Shown here piece after piece: positions 1 to 10,902 of a DNA stretch of 64,000 nucleotides. Position 1 is the first letter of the stretch. Each line of letters begins with the position of its first letter. Location of the stretch: positions 620,001 through 684,000 of the forward strand of contig OZ037851.1 of the NCBI GenBank assembly GCA_964035575.1, written 5' to 3'. The notes under the pieces are model-generated. The model saw only the letters and a program-made list of their open reading frames with translations, was not told the DNA's origin and did no database searches. The translations under genes were made by a program, and so were the position numbers. Source of the DNA: Rhynchopus sp. YZ270_cl-10 (Eukaryota > Euglenozoa > Diplonemea > Diplonemida > Diplonemidae).

Positions 1-843
1 CCCCAAGAGAAGACTTCTGCTGTCTAAGTTTTTTTTTTTACTTCGTTGAACAAAAGAAAAAAAAGGGGGTGTTGTTTATGGGGGGTGGTGTGTGCTGTTG
101 GGGGATATTTGAAGTGGGTGGCGGAGGAGGGGAAGGAAGCGAAAGAACGCTTGAAATGAAAGAGGCTTTTTGTGAAGAGGGGCGATTGAATTGAGGGGTT
201 TTTTTTTTGCTTCGTTCTGCAGTGAAGCGCGACAGAGGTAAGAAAATGCCAATAAAAAATATCGGGTATTTAGTTTGTGCGCTCAAAGCCGGGAAACAAA
301 AAAGATGAAAAAAAATCCACTGAAGCAAGGTTGTTGTGGTTAAAATGAGCAATTCATAGAACAAACAAGCTTCAGTCTTTTTCAATCCGTTTTTGTTTTG
401 CCCGCAGCGCTGCCTTCAATCTTTTTTTTTTAGAATTGACAACAACTTGTTTTGTCAAAAAAATAATAATTTTGAAACACCTGCTTGCTTCCGCGTGTTG
501 TCCTTTCTTTCATAATGAACATGAGACTCGCGAAGCAGTGAGGAGCGTTCAGCTGTCTTCTGGGCTAGGGGAAAACAGCAATAAAATTTGTAAGATGAAT
601 GTGCCCCTCGTGCACACATATTAGCAAAAAAAAAATCACAACCCACATTACTCTATTACGGCAACAACAACATCATTAACTATCACAAACACATTTAGAT
701 GATCTATGATTTCGGTTGCCACAAAACAAAAATGACAAATTGTCAAAATCTGCACCCTAAAAATCTAAGGCGAACATCACCCTCACGCACTTTTTCTTTC
801 TCTTCAAATCCAAACCTCTCGACTTTCTAGATTCCCTTCTACC
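1..843. other. Intergenic, no gene seen
   Basis: A/T-rich with several T runs. It holds one family-E hairpin at 585-625. The open frames in it are low complexity and not supported as genes. Confidence 0.6.
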
Positions 844-1551
844 TCACCGCCCTTTCAACGCGGCAACCCTATCTTTCAGTGGAATCCGCTGCTTCATACT
901 TTGTTTAATGGTTTGTGGGTCAGGCTCCCCGTCTAGCGACGCCTTTATCTTTTGAAGCAGGGTTGGGAAGTTCCCTATGGGGTTGATGATGGGGCGACGG
1001 CTTTGTGCGAGAAGGATGGCATCTTGTATAGAAATGGTTCTGTGGCAGCGTAGGAGATAGGCGACAGAGGCTGTTCCCGCTCTGTGGGCTCCAGCGAGAC
1101 AATGTATCAAGACATTGCCTCCAGAGGAGAGCGCTGTGTCAATGAAATCAAAGAAAGGGCGCATCTTCAGCATTACCTTGCTAGGAGGTGCGCCTAACCC
1201 ACCTACCCCCGCCAAGACTCTGCTGATTCGGAACAATAAAAGCGAAATCTGCGGGAATTTTGAATACCGGTCTTCATCGTCCAAACAGTTGACAACGTGG
1301 GTGATGCGAAGTTCATTGAGCTGTGCGATGCTGCAGGCGCCGCTGAGGTTGCCCACATACAGCTTTCCTCCAAGGTGTGCAGAGGTGCCGTCGGCGAGCC
1401 CAGGGGTGGAGGGGGTGGGGGGCTGTGTGTAAACACAGTCGATATCATTGCGTTGTTGTGTGCGAGCGCCGAGGGCGTTGAGCTCTGCTTCCCAGGAGAG
1501 ATCGTCGTGGGGGGTGAGCGGTGTGGTTGTGGTGCGTGCAGCTGCTGCCAT
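844..1551 (-). CDS. Dual-specificity (tyrosine) phosphatase, 235 aa
   Basis: Predicted cysteine-dependent protein phosphatase of the DSP fold. The signature HCLAGAHRAGT gives the HCX5R loop, with nucleophile Cys151 and phosphate-binding Arg157, followed by the helix SVAYLLRCH. The N-terminal half of the domain has KLYVGNLSGA (63-72) and THVVNCLDDED (84-94), as in other small DSPs. Residues 1-62 are a Thr/Pro-rich leader with no recognised domain. I chose the Met at 1551 (MAAAARTTT) because the in-frame extension upstream is low complexity and because a pyrimidine tract ending in AG lies about 46 bases upstream (AG at 1599-1598), which would remove that extension from the mRNA. The general-acid Asp could not be assigned, and the stretch 101-125 is unusual for the family. 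The substrate is unknown. Confidence 0.85.
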   Translation of the reverse strand: MAAAARTTTTPLTPHDDLSWEAELNALGARTQQRNDIDCVYTQPPTPSTPGLADGTSAHLGGKLYVGNLSGACSIAQLNELRITHVVNCLDDEDRYSKFPQISLLLFRISRVLAGVGGLGAPPSKVMLKMRPFFDFIDTALSSGGNVLIHCLAGAHRAGTASVAYLLRCHRTISIQDAILLAQSRRPIINPIGNFPTLLQKIKASLDGEPDPQTIKQSMKQRIPLKDRVAALKGR

Positions 1552-1975
1552 GGTGTTGTAGCTTTGAGGTCTGTGTGAGGTTATGGTCAAATTAAAACTG
1601 AATATGTGAAATGGGAGGTAAAAAGGGTGGAAGGAGGAGATGCTGAGGAGTAATAAACCAAAACGTTTGTGGGGGGAAATTCTGAGAGGTTTTGAAAAAA
1701 GGTAGGGGGAGCATTTTTTTTTTGTGAACAATGAAAAATATCGTAGAGATAGGCAACAATAGTGGATAGTTGATGATGGAGCGGCTAGTGCAAAAAACCA
1801 CCCAAAAAAAGCAAGGGAGAGTGGAGGGTATTGAACAGAAAAGGATGTCTTTGGTGCTCCAGTGATGGGGGGCCATTTTGACTAAAATGGTTGTCGGAAA
1901 AAAAATCCCCCAACCACAACATTTTCCTTTTTGTATGAAGAAACCGCAAGGGGGAAAAAATAGTGCCTCAGTTTC

Positions 1976-3109
1976 TCAGACAATGCTCTTTCTGGGCACA
2001 TTTTGTACCGCATCTTCTGCGCTATCCCCTACACCGGAGGACGTGGCGTGGATTCCTTCTTCTGTCACTGTGAAGAGCCATTTTCCGCAACGCGAAATCG
2101 CGACAGCACTGGTAGTACAGTTGAGCCTCAAGAGGGGGGACGTTCGGGCCACATCCTTTCGAGACCAGAGACACGCCGTACCACAGGAGTCGACAGAGAA
2201 AATAGCGCTTCTCGACACACCCATACGGTAGATTTCGTGTGCGTGCCCTGATAAGACACGTGCGCACCCTCCGGTTTTGGTGTCCCAAATCCGGATGGTT
2301 TTGTCACTCCCGCAAGAAATAATTTGTTCAGCTGTTACATCCGATGTTACGTCAAAGATGAGCTCGTTGTGTCCGACAAACTCTTGAATGCGCACACCAG
2401 ATGATGTCCACGCTAGAAGCTGCGTTCCACCGGTAATGATGTGTTCACCAAATAGGTCGAGACAGTGGACACTGCTTTCGTGGATGATTGTGTGGAGACA
2501 GGAGCCGGTTTTTGCGTCCCAGATGCGCGTGGTTTGGTCCCATGAACAGCTTGCGAGAATCGCGCCATGCCCGGACCAAACAATCTGTTCGACGGCAGAG
2601 GTATGTCCACAGAGGACAGAGCACGGTGTTGTTTCGTTCGTTGTAAAGATGGTCACCTTTTTGCTGTCGCCGGCCACCGCAAGAAGCTTGTTGCAAGGTG
2701 AAAAGACCATCGTATTGACACCCCGAAGGCCTTCCGCAACGATTCGTTCGATTTGCCCGGTTTCGGTACCCCAAACTGCGACGACCCCTGAAGCGGAGAC
2801 TGTGGCGCAAAGGGTGTCACCATGGGAAAGGCAAAACGAACTGCACCGATCAACAACGTACGTCATCTCGGCAATGTCCGGCACAACCATTTCGATCTCA
2901 AGCACATCGCCTCCCGCAACATTGCTTTCCGACAGATCCATCTCGTCAATCGGCAACCCCACAAACCGTGTCCCCGAAACCTCCAGCGGACCAGGAACAC
3001 CCCAAAGGGACTCCAAAGCTTTTGTTCTCAAGGTAACAACCGTGTCAGAAGGTGAAATGGTGAGGCTGCATTCACGTCCTGTCTGCCGGTCTCGGCAGGT
3101 AACTTCCAT
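1976..3109 (-). CDS. WD40-repeat protein with ubiquitin-like N-terminus, 377 aa
   Basis: The first 75 residues (charged beta/alpha pattern, GDVLEIEMV at 67-75) look like a ubiquitin-like domain. They are followed by a WD40 propeller: repeat ends are visible as AVWG (111-114), VTIF (152-155), RIWD (195-198), LLAW (231-234), RIWD (273-276) and CLWS (313-316), each preceded by GH or an equivalent and a D/S-rich turn. This gives six to seven blades, which suggests a scaffold rather than an enzyme. The last 30 residues are polar and diverge. On the coding strand a pyrimidine-rich stretch (3178-3147) ends in CAG at 3144, 34 bases before the ATG, as in a trans-splice acceptor. The specific orthologue is not recognisable. 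Confidence 0.85.
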   Translation of the reverse strand: MEVTCRDRQTGRECSLTISPSDTVVTLRTKALESLWGVPGPLEVSGTRFVGLPIDEMDLSESNVAGGDVLEIEMVVPDIAEMTYVVDRCSSFCLSHGDTLCATVSASGVVAVWGTETGQIERIVAEGLRGVNTMVFSPCNKLLAVAGDSKKVTIFTTNETTPCSVLCGHTSAVEQIVWSGHGAILASCSWDQTTRIWDAKTGSCLHTIIHESSVHCLDLFGEHIITGGTQLLAWTSSGVRIQEFVGHNELIFDVTSDVTAEQIISCGSDKTIRIWDTKTGGCARVLSGHAHEIYRMGVSRSAIFSVDSCGTACLWSRKDVARTSPLLRLNCTTSAVAISRCGKWLFTVTEEGIHATSSGVGDSAEDAVQNVPRKSIV

Positions 3110-3208
3110 TTTTCGTTCCCAACGATTTTTTTTTTGTTATTTCCTGTGAAAAGATAATGTAGGGATGAGAGAAAGGGCAGTGTGGAGTATAAAAAAGGCT
3201 GTGATGAA

Positions 3209-3320
3209 AGTTGACTTGAAATACAAAGCCCTCTCGTGACAGTGTGCCTTGGTACACTGCGGTACATGACCGGCTGTACCGGGCCATGCAGTCCTACATC
3301 CATTTCGTGGTTTACATCTG
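3209..3320 (+). repeat. Family A repeat, full length
   Basis: About 112 bp: GACTTGAAATACAAAGCCCT, CTCGTGACAGTG, a variable palindromic GGTACATGACC segment, then CATGCAGTCC and CCATTTCGTGGTTTACATCT. It lies upstream of the WD40 gene. Confidence 0.78.
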
Positions 3321-3749
3321 ATATGTGCTACTCCCTAAAATGAGGGATAAAACAAAGTGGGAAAAGGGTTTTGGGGGGGAGAAAATAAGCCGTTTTTTGT
3401 TCTAAAAAGAGAGAGAAAAAAAATAAGGAAACAAAAAATTGTCCCCCCACCCCCTCCCAAAACGGGGAACTCAGCAAAAAAAAATTAAAAAAATAAAGAG
3501 AGGCACCCCTATTCCCCCTCATTTCTGACAAACAGAAGGTTGGAGTAGTGAAGTGGGAGTACCCCTTTGTCTTTTTTTCTTTTCTTTTCTTTTTTTGGAA
3601 AATTAAGGAGGGGGGGAAAATGCCGATAGATCGACCTTTTATGGAAACAAAGAAAAAGGGGGGGGTGCAAAATGGTGGCCAAAGACGCACATTTTTTATT
3701 ATTTTGCTCTTTTTTGGTTTGTGTTTCAAAGCAAAAAAGAGGGAGTGCT

Positions 3750-4001
3750 CTACAGCTTAGCAGCTCCCTTGACAACGCCAATGACAGACTCGGGAACGTA
3801 CTTCTTGATGTAGGCAACGTCGTGCATCATGTCGAAGTCCTCTGTCGCGTCCTGGCCTGCGAACATCATAATGGCGTCCTTGCCACCCGGGTGCTCCTCA
3901 AGGAACTTGGTGAGGTCCAACACCTGCCCGTGGATGATCACGTAGCAGTCCTTCGCGTTGTTGTGCTTGGCAACCTCCGCGGTGGTGAATTCTCTGGCCA
4001 T
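3750..4001 (-). CDS. Soluble cytochrome b5-type heme protein, 83 aa
   Basis: Complete single cytochrome b5 domain. It starts FTTAEVAKHN, has the axial-ligand motif EEHPGGKDAI (His37) and the second heme ligand His60 in DMMHDV, and ends IGVVKGAAKL. It lacks the C-terminal membrane anchor of microsomal b5, so it is predicted to be a soluble electron carrier for desaturase- or reductase-type partners. The start at 4001 fits the family; an in-frame upstream Met at 4088 would add a leader with no domain character. A pyrimidine tract and CAG (AG at 4069-4068) lie 66 bases upstream of the ATG. Confidence 0.9.
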   Translation of the reverse strand: MAREFTTAEVAKHNNAKDCYVIIHGQVLDLTKFLEEHPGGKDAIMMFAGQDATEDFDMMHDVAYIKKYVPESVIGVVKGAAKL

Positions 4002-6556
4002 ATTGGTAGTGTGTGTGGGGTGTGGTTGAGAAATAAATCTGTTTGTATTTTGATGCAAAAATGCAGACTGGGGAGGTACAAAGGACACCAGAGGCAGAAG
4101 GATAGGTTCTAAAGAAGACAGAACCTGGGGGTAGAGTTACCCAGGAAAGGGAAGAAAATGCAATAGGTAGCAGGCAGGCAGCTCCTTCGAGAAAATGACA
4201 ACGACACCGCAATCATGACGGCAGTTAACGCGGCGAAGCAACACCATCGCCACCATATACAACCGGGGTTTGGGGTATCTGACGCCCTCACCACCGTACA
4301 GACGATATGTAGAAGACTCTATCGCAGCTTCAAAACACATCTTAAGTATGCACATCTGAAATCCGAGGGTACAGGAATCCCTGAAGTACTAAAAAATGGG
4401 TGTAGGGATAATTTGCATATTTTTTTTGAATGATGTGTAGGCACCTCACTTTTTTTCTCGTGTGAAGCTCTACCCATTTAAAATTAATTCGCGTTTTTTT
4501 TTCATTTGATAGTTTGTGTTTCTGTATTAGTTCACGTTCTCCCCCCCCCTCCCAAACCCCCGTCGTTTCGTTTTGTATATTATCGACAATCGCGTAAGAT
4601 CCCCATCTAGGGGCGAGCGGGTTATTGCTTTTAAAAAGGATTGGTAAGATGATATGTAACAGCACAGTAGTGCTTTGCACTTTAAAAAAAAAAGGTTGGT
4701 AAAGATGAACGTACCCCTGTGAGAAGTCACTTTGAGAATTGCTTTTTTGTTTGTTTGTTTTTCCTTGACAAAGGAAACAAAAAGAAATTGTGCCTTTTTT
4801 TTTTTTTTTTTTTGAAAAAAAATATTGAAAGACGAGTGGGCCTCGGGCGTGACGCGTCAATTCTCAAAAAAAAAGCGGGGTGTGAGTGGAAAAGAAGGTG
4901 TCGCAGAAGGTTGCACGAGAAAACTCTGTGACAGAGCGTTCGATGCAGGTTGTCAAAAAACCCCTTTGCACTTCGTTACACGCTTTTTAAAAAAAAAATA
5001 ATGATACACAAAAGAAAAGACTATAAGATGGGCTGTTATAAAACATCACTACCAGAACCCTCTGATCGAAAATGGGAACGAGATATGTAGCAAAGAAAAT
5101 AAACCCCCTCGGGTTTTTTTCTTCGTTCATCGCATCAAAAAAAAAATAAGAAGTGTTACGCTAAGATGAGCCTCTCGTCCTGAGTCACCTAAAAGGTAAA
5201 GTTGACTCGAAATCCAACAGCCCAAATACAAAGCCCTCTCATGACAGTGTACCTTGGTACATGACCGGGGGTGGACCCCCAACCATGCAGCTTCCTACAT
5301 CCATTTCGTGGTTTACATCTGTAAAAAAAAAAGTGGAAGAGAAGGTGCATTTGCGGGGTTTGAATGGGTGCTTATGAAGCTTTTGATATTTTTGCTGTGC
5401 TCTTGTTTTTTAAGGGGGAAAATGAAAAAAATGGAAAATATGAAACAAAAACCCTGACTGTTTGATATTTGTGTTATCCACTGGAATTGGCACAAGAAAA
5501 AAAAAATGAAATATTTAACCAGAACCACGACACTATTTTCAGAGGTTTAGAGCCTGTATTCCGCCCTGCTTTGTGGTATCAACATGATGAAATAAAGGCT
5601 GGGATACTACACAGGAAAATAGCAGGTTTTTTTTTGTTCTTCCTTTTCGAAACGTTTTGGTTGTTTTAGTACACGGGCACGTTACTTTGCATGATATTAC
5701 GGCTTATCCTCTTTCTCAGCCACAGTAAGATGTCCTTATTATTTGTTTATGTTCAAAGGAAGAAAAAGGGGAAAAAATGGAGGGGGAAAAAAAAAACAAA
5801 TAAACAATCTAACGCACCACAATGGGTTTGGAAAATATATTGAATGAAGCCTTGGAAGACAGACGGGCATTGTGCCGCGTCGTGGATCTAAGATAAAATG
5901 GAAATCCAAAAACCCAGGGAGGAAAAAAATTCCGGGTGCATATTTATTTCGAATCAAATGAAAATGGCAGAGGAAGCTTGGCGATGTGCTTGGGGAAGCA
6001 CTGCCAACTCCTTAAAGAAACAGAATGAAAGAAACAACTTTGAAAAGAAATATTGTACAGGGACAACCAATTTAGAACAAAAAAATAGGTCGCCCTGACG
6101 AACATCCCCAATGATAATGAGACATTTTTTTTTTTTTTGTACAAAAAAGAGAAAAATTGAAATAATCTGAAAACAAAAGTTGACTTGAAATACAAAGCCC
6201 TCTCGTGTACCTAAACGATCATACGCCAAAAAGCACCTTTTTTTTTTTGACGCACCCTACCGAACCTACCATAGGCATACAGAAAAACACGACAGACAAG
6301 AAAATAAAAATTTGAACCCAACATCCATGGGCTTCACTGGCCTCATGGGTTACGCACACATACATAATAATATTAGTATTTACTCAGAAAACATTTCAAT
6401 GTACTCCCTTGACTCGCAATTTATTTCAAAAACTTCCTCTAACTCCGAAACCCACCCCCATCCCCTACCCCCCACCTCTCCCCCACCTTTTTATAAACAA
6501 CAAGGGGGATTTCGCAGTGCTTCATCCCGCCTCCTCCCCGCTCCTCTTTTCTGAGG
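4002..6556. other. Gene-free spacer with short repeats
   Basis: No coding region recognised. It contains an E-like hairpin at 4700-4740, a degenerate CGACAATCG motif at 4581 (family G), a D-type hairpin at 5157-5193, a full family-A repeat (5199-5321) and a short family-A copy (6178-6211), plus T and A runs. 4215-4430 reads open but has no recognisable domain. Confidence 0.6.
5199..5321 (+). repeat. Family A repeat, full length with short insert
   Basis: Same ends as 3209-3320 but with an extra CCAACAGCCCAAA near the start, also present in the 23758 copy, which defines a subtype. Confidence 0.78.
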
Positions 6557-8839
6557 TTATGGAGTGACAGCGAGGGAGACCATATTGGAGAAGGGCGCCT
6601 CGACGATGAAGTAAAGGATGAAGGAGGGGAGGAGTGCGCCGCAGATGCCGGAGAGGTAGAGGGAGGCGAAGGAGCTGAGGGAGATGTAGAAGGTTGTGGT
6701 GCTGCTGAGGGAGGTGACGATGGCGAGGGGGAAGAGCAGACACACACCGAGGGAGAGACGCGAGAGGGGCGTGAAGAAGGTGCTGTCAAGGAACGAATGC
6801 AACACCCCACGCCGCCCAAAGGTCAGACTCACACTCCCCAAAAGAAGCGCCAACGGCCAGCACAGCAAATAATTCACCCCATACAACCTCTCCGCCACGC
6901 TCACCCCATTCTGCTCAAAAAACCCTTCAGAACGTGAATTCTCCCCCATAAAATACCAATTCAGTACTACACATTCCAAAGCCAAGCATATCCCCACCAA
7001 CGTACAACACCCGGTCACCCTGGAACTGACAACCCTCTTTTGCTCCGCTTCCCCAGAAACTATAACAGAGGTACCGTACCCACCATTAATATTTTGGATT
7101 TCATCAGACATTCCTGTTATAGCGCCAAGGGAAGGCGCGAAGAAGAGAGTACTGTTGGTATCATCGTCATTCGTGTCGGTGAGAGCTGCCCATGGGGGTG
7201 AGGAGAATCGAATGCAATTAAGAATAATTTGGCAGGTTATACCCATGCAATAGGAGGTTCCGCGGTTGATGGTGTGTACAAATTTAATGTCAAAGACGCC
7301 GGTTGTTGTGCGCACCCCCTGCACAGAGTTGGTCACAACAGAAGCAATAACCACCACCAACAACATCAACAGCGACACGATAGGCATAACCTTCTTCAGC
7401 ATCGGCGCTTCATATGAGGTGCGATGTGGTGGGTTCAGAACGTAGGGCAATGCTAAGAGTGGTGCCATGAATGACCACTGCAAATCCACCGCCAAAAACC
7501 ATGACCAAAACAGACAATTCACCGGTTCATCCGGAACGCTTGCTGACGAAAAATTCTTGCTTCCTTCAACAATTGTTGTCGGATCTGAGTAGACCCAGTT
7601 ATCAAACATTAACAATGTTTTGTACCATTGGGTTTCACATGAATCGATGACGAGAGGCACGTGTCTATAGCGTTGTGACCCTCCACGGCTTCCTAGGACT
7701 GAAGGAACAACTACCCATGCTGCTAACAGCACTATCGCAAGCATTGGCAGGAAGCGGGCGAAACGCTTCAACCAGCGTCTGGACAGCGATTTGCAGATGT
7801 TGCGCCAGCCTTCGTACTTCCCGGGGTGCACCTCAGCGTCATAGAAGAGAGACTTCGTGGAAAGCATGCCGCTGAAGAACAGAAACAAATCGGCAGCATA
7901 ATAGCTCGACGATATAGGCAACGAGTACAACTCCTTCAACGACACCAACAGCGAATGCGGATTAGAGATCAACGCAGTATGTATCAAAAAGAACGTTGCC
8001 TGACCAAGCAGCGCCCACAACAACGTAAAAAACTTCAGCCCATCCACCCAGGCCGCATTCTCTTGCCTATACCCTTCGTCTTCTACACGCTTTTTTCCTG
8101 CCTGAGCACTCCCGTTTTTGTAGTAAGCATTCGATGACCTTCTCGGAGAAGATTCATTCCCAACACCATGCTTCCCCCCTCCCCGCCGGCCGCTTAATAA
8201 ACGATAAAAATTCCGCCGGATATCCCAACAGTGCAGCACCTTAACCAATCCGATCATAAAGGTGGTGCGCGCCTTTGCAAATTTTGTTTGTTCCCCTGCT
8301 GGCCTGCGGGTTAATTTCTCTGTACACCATGAGAGGGGTCCCTGCGCGACGCAGGACCCGACAATCGCGAAGCCTAGCATAAAAAGGAAGAGCGCGAAAA
8401 TCCCCCAGAATGCAGGATGGCCTACAACAGAGGAGTCTGACGATGCGTCGCAGTATGCGGCAAGCGTGGAGTCTCCCGGAAGGAAGGTAGCGACTGCGTT
8501 GACGACCTGTGTGGTGGTGCATATAGAGGGTAGGCACAGCTCTGCAACAATGCGTTCAGATGCAAAGAGAGAGGCATGCAGTGGGTTGTCGAATGTCGTG
8601 AAGTTTCGTGTTGACACAACGCAGTGGCGGCTTCCCTCTGGTAGAACAGGGAGTTCGGGCATCAAGGTGTTGTACGCAGCATTGCTCCAGTTGCCGCCCA
8701 TCTCATAGCACAGCCCTGCGTCACCTACACCTGCCTGCAGGCGGAGCCCTTTGCGTACTGCTGTGCGGAGACTCCCGCTTGCAAGCTTGTATCCACCAGT
8801 ACCGCTTTCCTCAAAGAGCTCTATGCAGTCGCTGTCCAT
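6557..8839 (-). CDS. NRF-6-like membrane acyltransferase (acyltransferase-3 family), 760 aa
   Basis: Homologue of the 'nose resistant to fluoxetine' type of multi-pass acyltransferase. Residues about 40-135 are a Cys-rich N-terminal domain (CYEMGGNWSNAAYNTL, ELCLPSICTTTQVV) followed by a membrane helix (144-166). A basic, low-complexity loop (205-260) leads into the acyltransferase-3 region: first helix 266-290 (DGLKFFTLLWALLGQ), YYAADLFLFFSG (313-324), WLKRFARFLP (356-365), and the family signature CLFWSWFLAVDLQW (442-455). Further helices run to the C-terminus. The His normally found at the end of the first acyltransferase helix is Gln280 here, and no YLxH motif is seen near the C-terminus, so activity may differ or be lost. 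No classic signal peptide is visible. The start at 8839 is 31 bases after a strong pyrimidine/CAG (AG at 8872-8871). Confidence 0.82.
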   Translation of the reverse strand: MDSDCIELFEESGTGGYKLASGSLRTAVRKGLRLQAGVGDAGLCYEMGGNWSNAAYNTLMPELPVLPEGSRHCVVSTRNFTTFDNPLHASLFASERIVAELCLPSICTTTQVVNAVATFLPGDSTLAAYCDASSDSSVVGHPAFWGIFALFLFMLGFAIVGSCVAQGPLSWCTEKLTRRPAGEQTKFAKARTTFMIGLVKVLHCWDIRRNFYRLLSGRRGGGKHGVGNESSPRRSSNAYYKNGSAQAGKKRVEDEGYRQENAAWVDGLKFFTLLWALLGQATFFLIHTALISNPHSLLVSLKELYSLPISSSYYAADLFLFFSGMLSTKSLFYDAEVHPGKYEGWRNICKSLSRRWLKRFARFLPMLAIVLLAAWVVVPSVLGSRGGSQRYRHVPLVIDSCETQWYKTLLMFDNWVYSDPTTIVEGSKNFSSASVPDEPVNCLFWSWFLAVDLQWSFMAPLLALPYVLNPPHRTSYEAPMLKKVMPIVSLLMLLVVVIASVVTNSVQGVRTTTGVFDIKFVHTINRGTSYCMGITCQIILNCIRFSSPPWAALTDTNDDDTNSTLFFAPSLGAITGMSDEIQNINGGYGTSVIVSGEAEQKRVVSSRVTGCCTLVGICLALECVVLNWYFMGENSRSEGFFEQNGVSVAERLYGVNYLLCWPLALLLGSVSLTFGRRGVLHSFLDSTFFTPLSRLSLGVCLLFPLAIVTSLSSTTTFYISLSSFASLYLSGICGALLPSFILYFIVEAPFSNMVSLAVTP

Positions 8840-9090
8840 CGTATCTAGGCTTGGGTTGTGTGGTGTTGGTCTGTGGGGATGTTTTGTGAAAGAGAGAGGA
8901 GAAGAAGAGTGATAAGAATCGTGCTCTTGGTTGTAGATAAAAAATGTGTAGGGGGGGAGGTTGTGCATTGGTGGATGATCAACAGAAGGGGTGGGAGTGC
9001 ACCTTCATGGAGAGCATCTTTTTGGAGAAGTCAAGAAAAGTCTCAATGTTTTGGGAAAATTCCAAAAAAAAAGAAAAAGAAAAAGAAAAA

Positions 9091-9174
9091 GAGTGAAGTT
9101 TGATCGTGCAAAACGCCTCTGGGACGCATGCACTGACATTCCTCGGGGGGCTATCGAACCCCGGAGTGTTGCAT
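9091..9174 (+). repeat. Family C repeat
   Basis: Full copy: GAGTGAAGTTTGATCGTGC ... GGCTATCGAACCCCGGAGTG. Confidence 0.7.
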
Positions 9175-9410
9175 TTAAAAAAGGTGGGGGGCGCAGTGAA
9201 AACTGGGCCGAAGTTTCTCTCTATTTACTCTGATACAAGAGCACAAAAAAAGCTCCGCCTAGTTGGTTAGGGGTGTTCTGTCTCGAAATGTAGGGGTAAG
9301 GGTGGGGAGTTACATTGGTCCTAGCTGTTGACATCTGTGCACAAAAAGGTGAAGCTGATGAACGTACAAAACATCATCAAAGCAAAGTGTCGTGAATAAA
9401 AAAAAAGGCA

Positions 9411-9460
9411 GTGGAGCTTGCGCAGGTGGCAACTACACTATTCCAACAATTTTTCAAAAA
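9411..9460 (+). repeat. Family B repeat, internally shortened
   Basis: Plus-oriented copy starting GTGGAGCTTGCGC and ending CAACAATTTTTCAAAAA; the middle GTGTTGCC-type segment is missing. It is directly followed by a family-C fragment. Confidence 0.7.
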
Positions 9461-10493
9461 GAGAAATTGAAAGTGCAAACGTCCCGCCGAACACCGCCGG
9501 ACGCAAGGCACTGGAAAATTTAATTGAAATAGGATGTTGTACACCTTTGCACCTTTTGACCTGGAAGAGAAACTCAGGGGATGCTTCAAAGATCCCCCAT
9601 CAAAAATGTGAAATGTGAACCTCAGTGGGGCAATCACTGCTCCTTTCTCAAGATTTTGGGCATCAATGGAAAGGGAGAAAATAAAAGAAAGGTTTATAAG
9701 ATCCTGAGCTTCTCTGAGCTTAGCCACCTTTAAAAAAATTTTTTTTTAAAACTGAAAATGGCTTTTTGGAAGACCAAAAATCCGACTCTCGAAATCCATA
9801 ACAATAACAATATCAAAATCATCCATGATGCTTGCTCCCCCCACCGCACGCTACCGTTCAGTGGAGAGGACATCGAAGGGACCGCACATGATCCTCCATT
9901 CTGCAAGAATAGGTTCGTGACACCCTACTCACGCTCTCCCTCTCTCTCTCTCTCTTATCCCAGCAATACCGGACAAGAACATCTCACCAACCGATAACAA
10001 ACTAGCATTCCCTACGGAAAGATAATTACAAGTGTTTTCCCCCATGCCAAATAGTGGAGTCTCTTTGACGCAAAAAAGAGGGGTGAGAGAAAGGGAAAAG
10101 TTTGTTATTGGACGGTGTTTTTTTTAAACGGCATTATGTGTGTTTTTTTTTTGCGATGATTTTAGATGATATCCACGAATCCTCTGCTACTTCTCCGTCC
10201 AGTACTTACCGTCAACAAAAAGAGAAGTTGATAGTGCACACACCTCACCTATTCATATTCGGACGCGCTCTTTCTCCGCAAGAAGAGAATAGAAATAAAG
10301 TGAAATTGATAGTGCAAACACCTCTGGGGCGCAAGGCACTAAAAGAAAGGTTATCCCAGAGTGAGACCCTCAAACGCAGGATCACCCTGGTAGTAGTGTG
10401 TCATCCAGACAGCCGAAAAAACAGCGCTGAAGGACATCTTCTGATCTGGAGCCGTTTTTTTTTGATTCGCTGCAACTACCAGCGTCACGAACA

Positions 10494-10565
10494 GAGTGAA
10501 GTTGATAGTATCTGGGACGCAGGCATCTGACACTCCGCGGGGTTACCAAAACCCCGGAGTGTCAG
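10494..10565 (+). repeat. Family C repeat
   Basis: Has a shortened middle; the hairpin reads GGGGTTACCAAAACCCC, where stem pairing is kept although the loop changed. Confidence 0.68.
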
Positions 10566-10902
10566 AACAAAAACGTACCAACCTTCAACAACATTGAACA
10601 AAAGACTACCAGACCTCCTACGCGAGAGGACACCTTCGCAACAGAATACTTGTTTCATATACATTCTTTTTCTAATGAAAAGAAGGTACAGAGGGTTGGC
10701 AGAGGGAGGTGCTAAAAAAGTACCCTTGCTTTAGAATACTTGAAAAAGAAGTGTACCTTTTCCGGATTATAAAAACGAAAAACTGAAACGTACCCACCCC
10801 CACCCCACCCCACCCCACATTCAAACCTGAACATGGACACCATCGTCTTCTTCGTCGCCTCCCCAGGATGGGGAGAATTCTGGTAGGCCACCACTGTTTA
10901 AA

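Larger units (their letters stand above)
8840..10902. other. Gene-free spacer rich in family-C repeats
   Basis: No gene seen. It contains family-C copies at 9091-9174, 9464-9515, about 10210-10250, 10300-10345 and 10494-10565, a plus-oriented family-B copy (9411-9460), a D-type hairpin near 9684-9732 and a family-I motif at 10643-10692. Confidence 0.6.

Noticed and set aside
2388-3149. 253-codon plus-strand frame
   Set aside because: Antisense shadow of the WD40 gene, which has clear repeat motifs in the minus frame.
6439-6819. Ser/Pro-rich 126-codon minus-strand frame
   Set aside because: It is an out-of-frame shadow of the NRF-6-like acyltransferase C-terminus.
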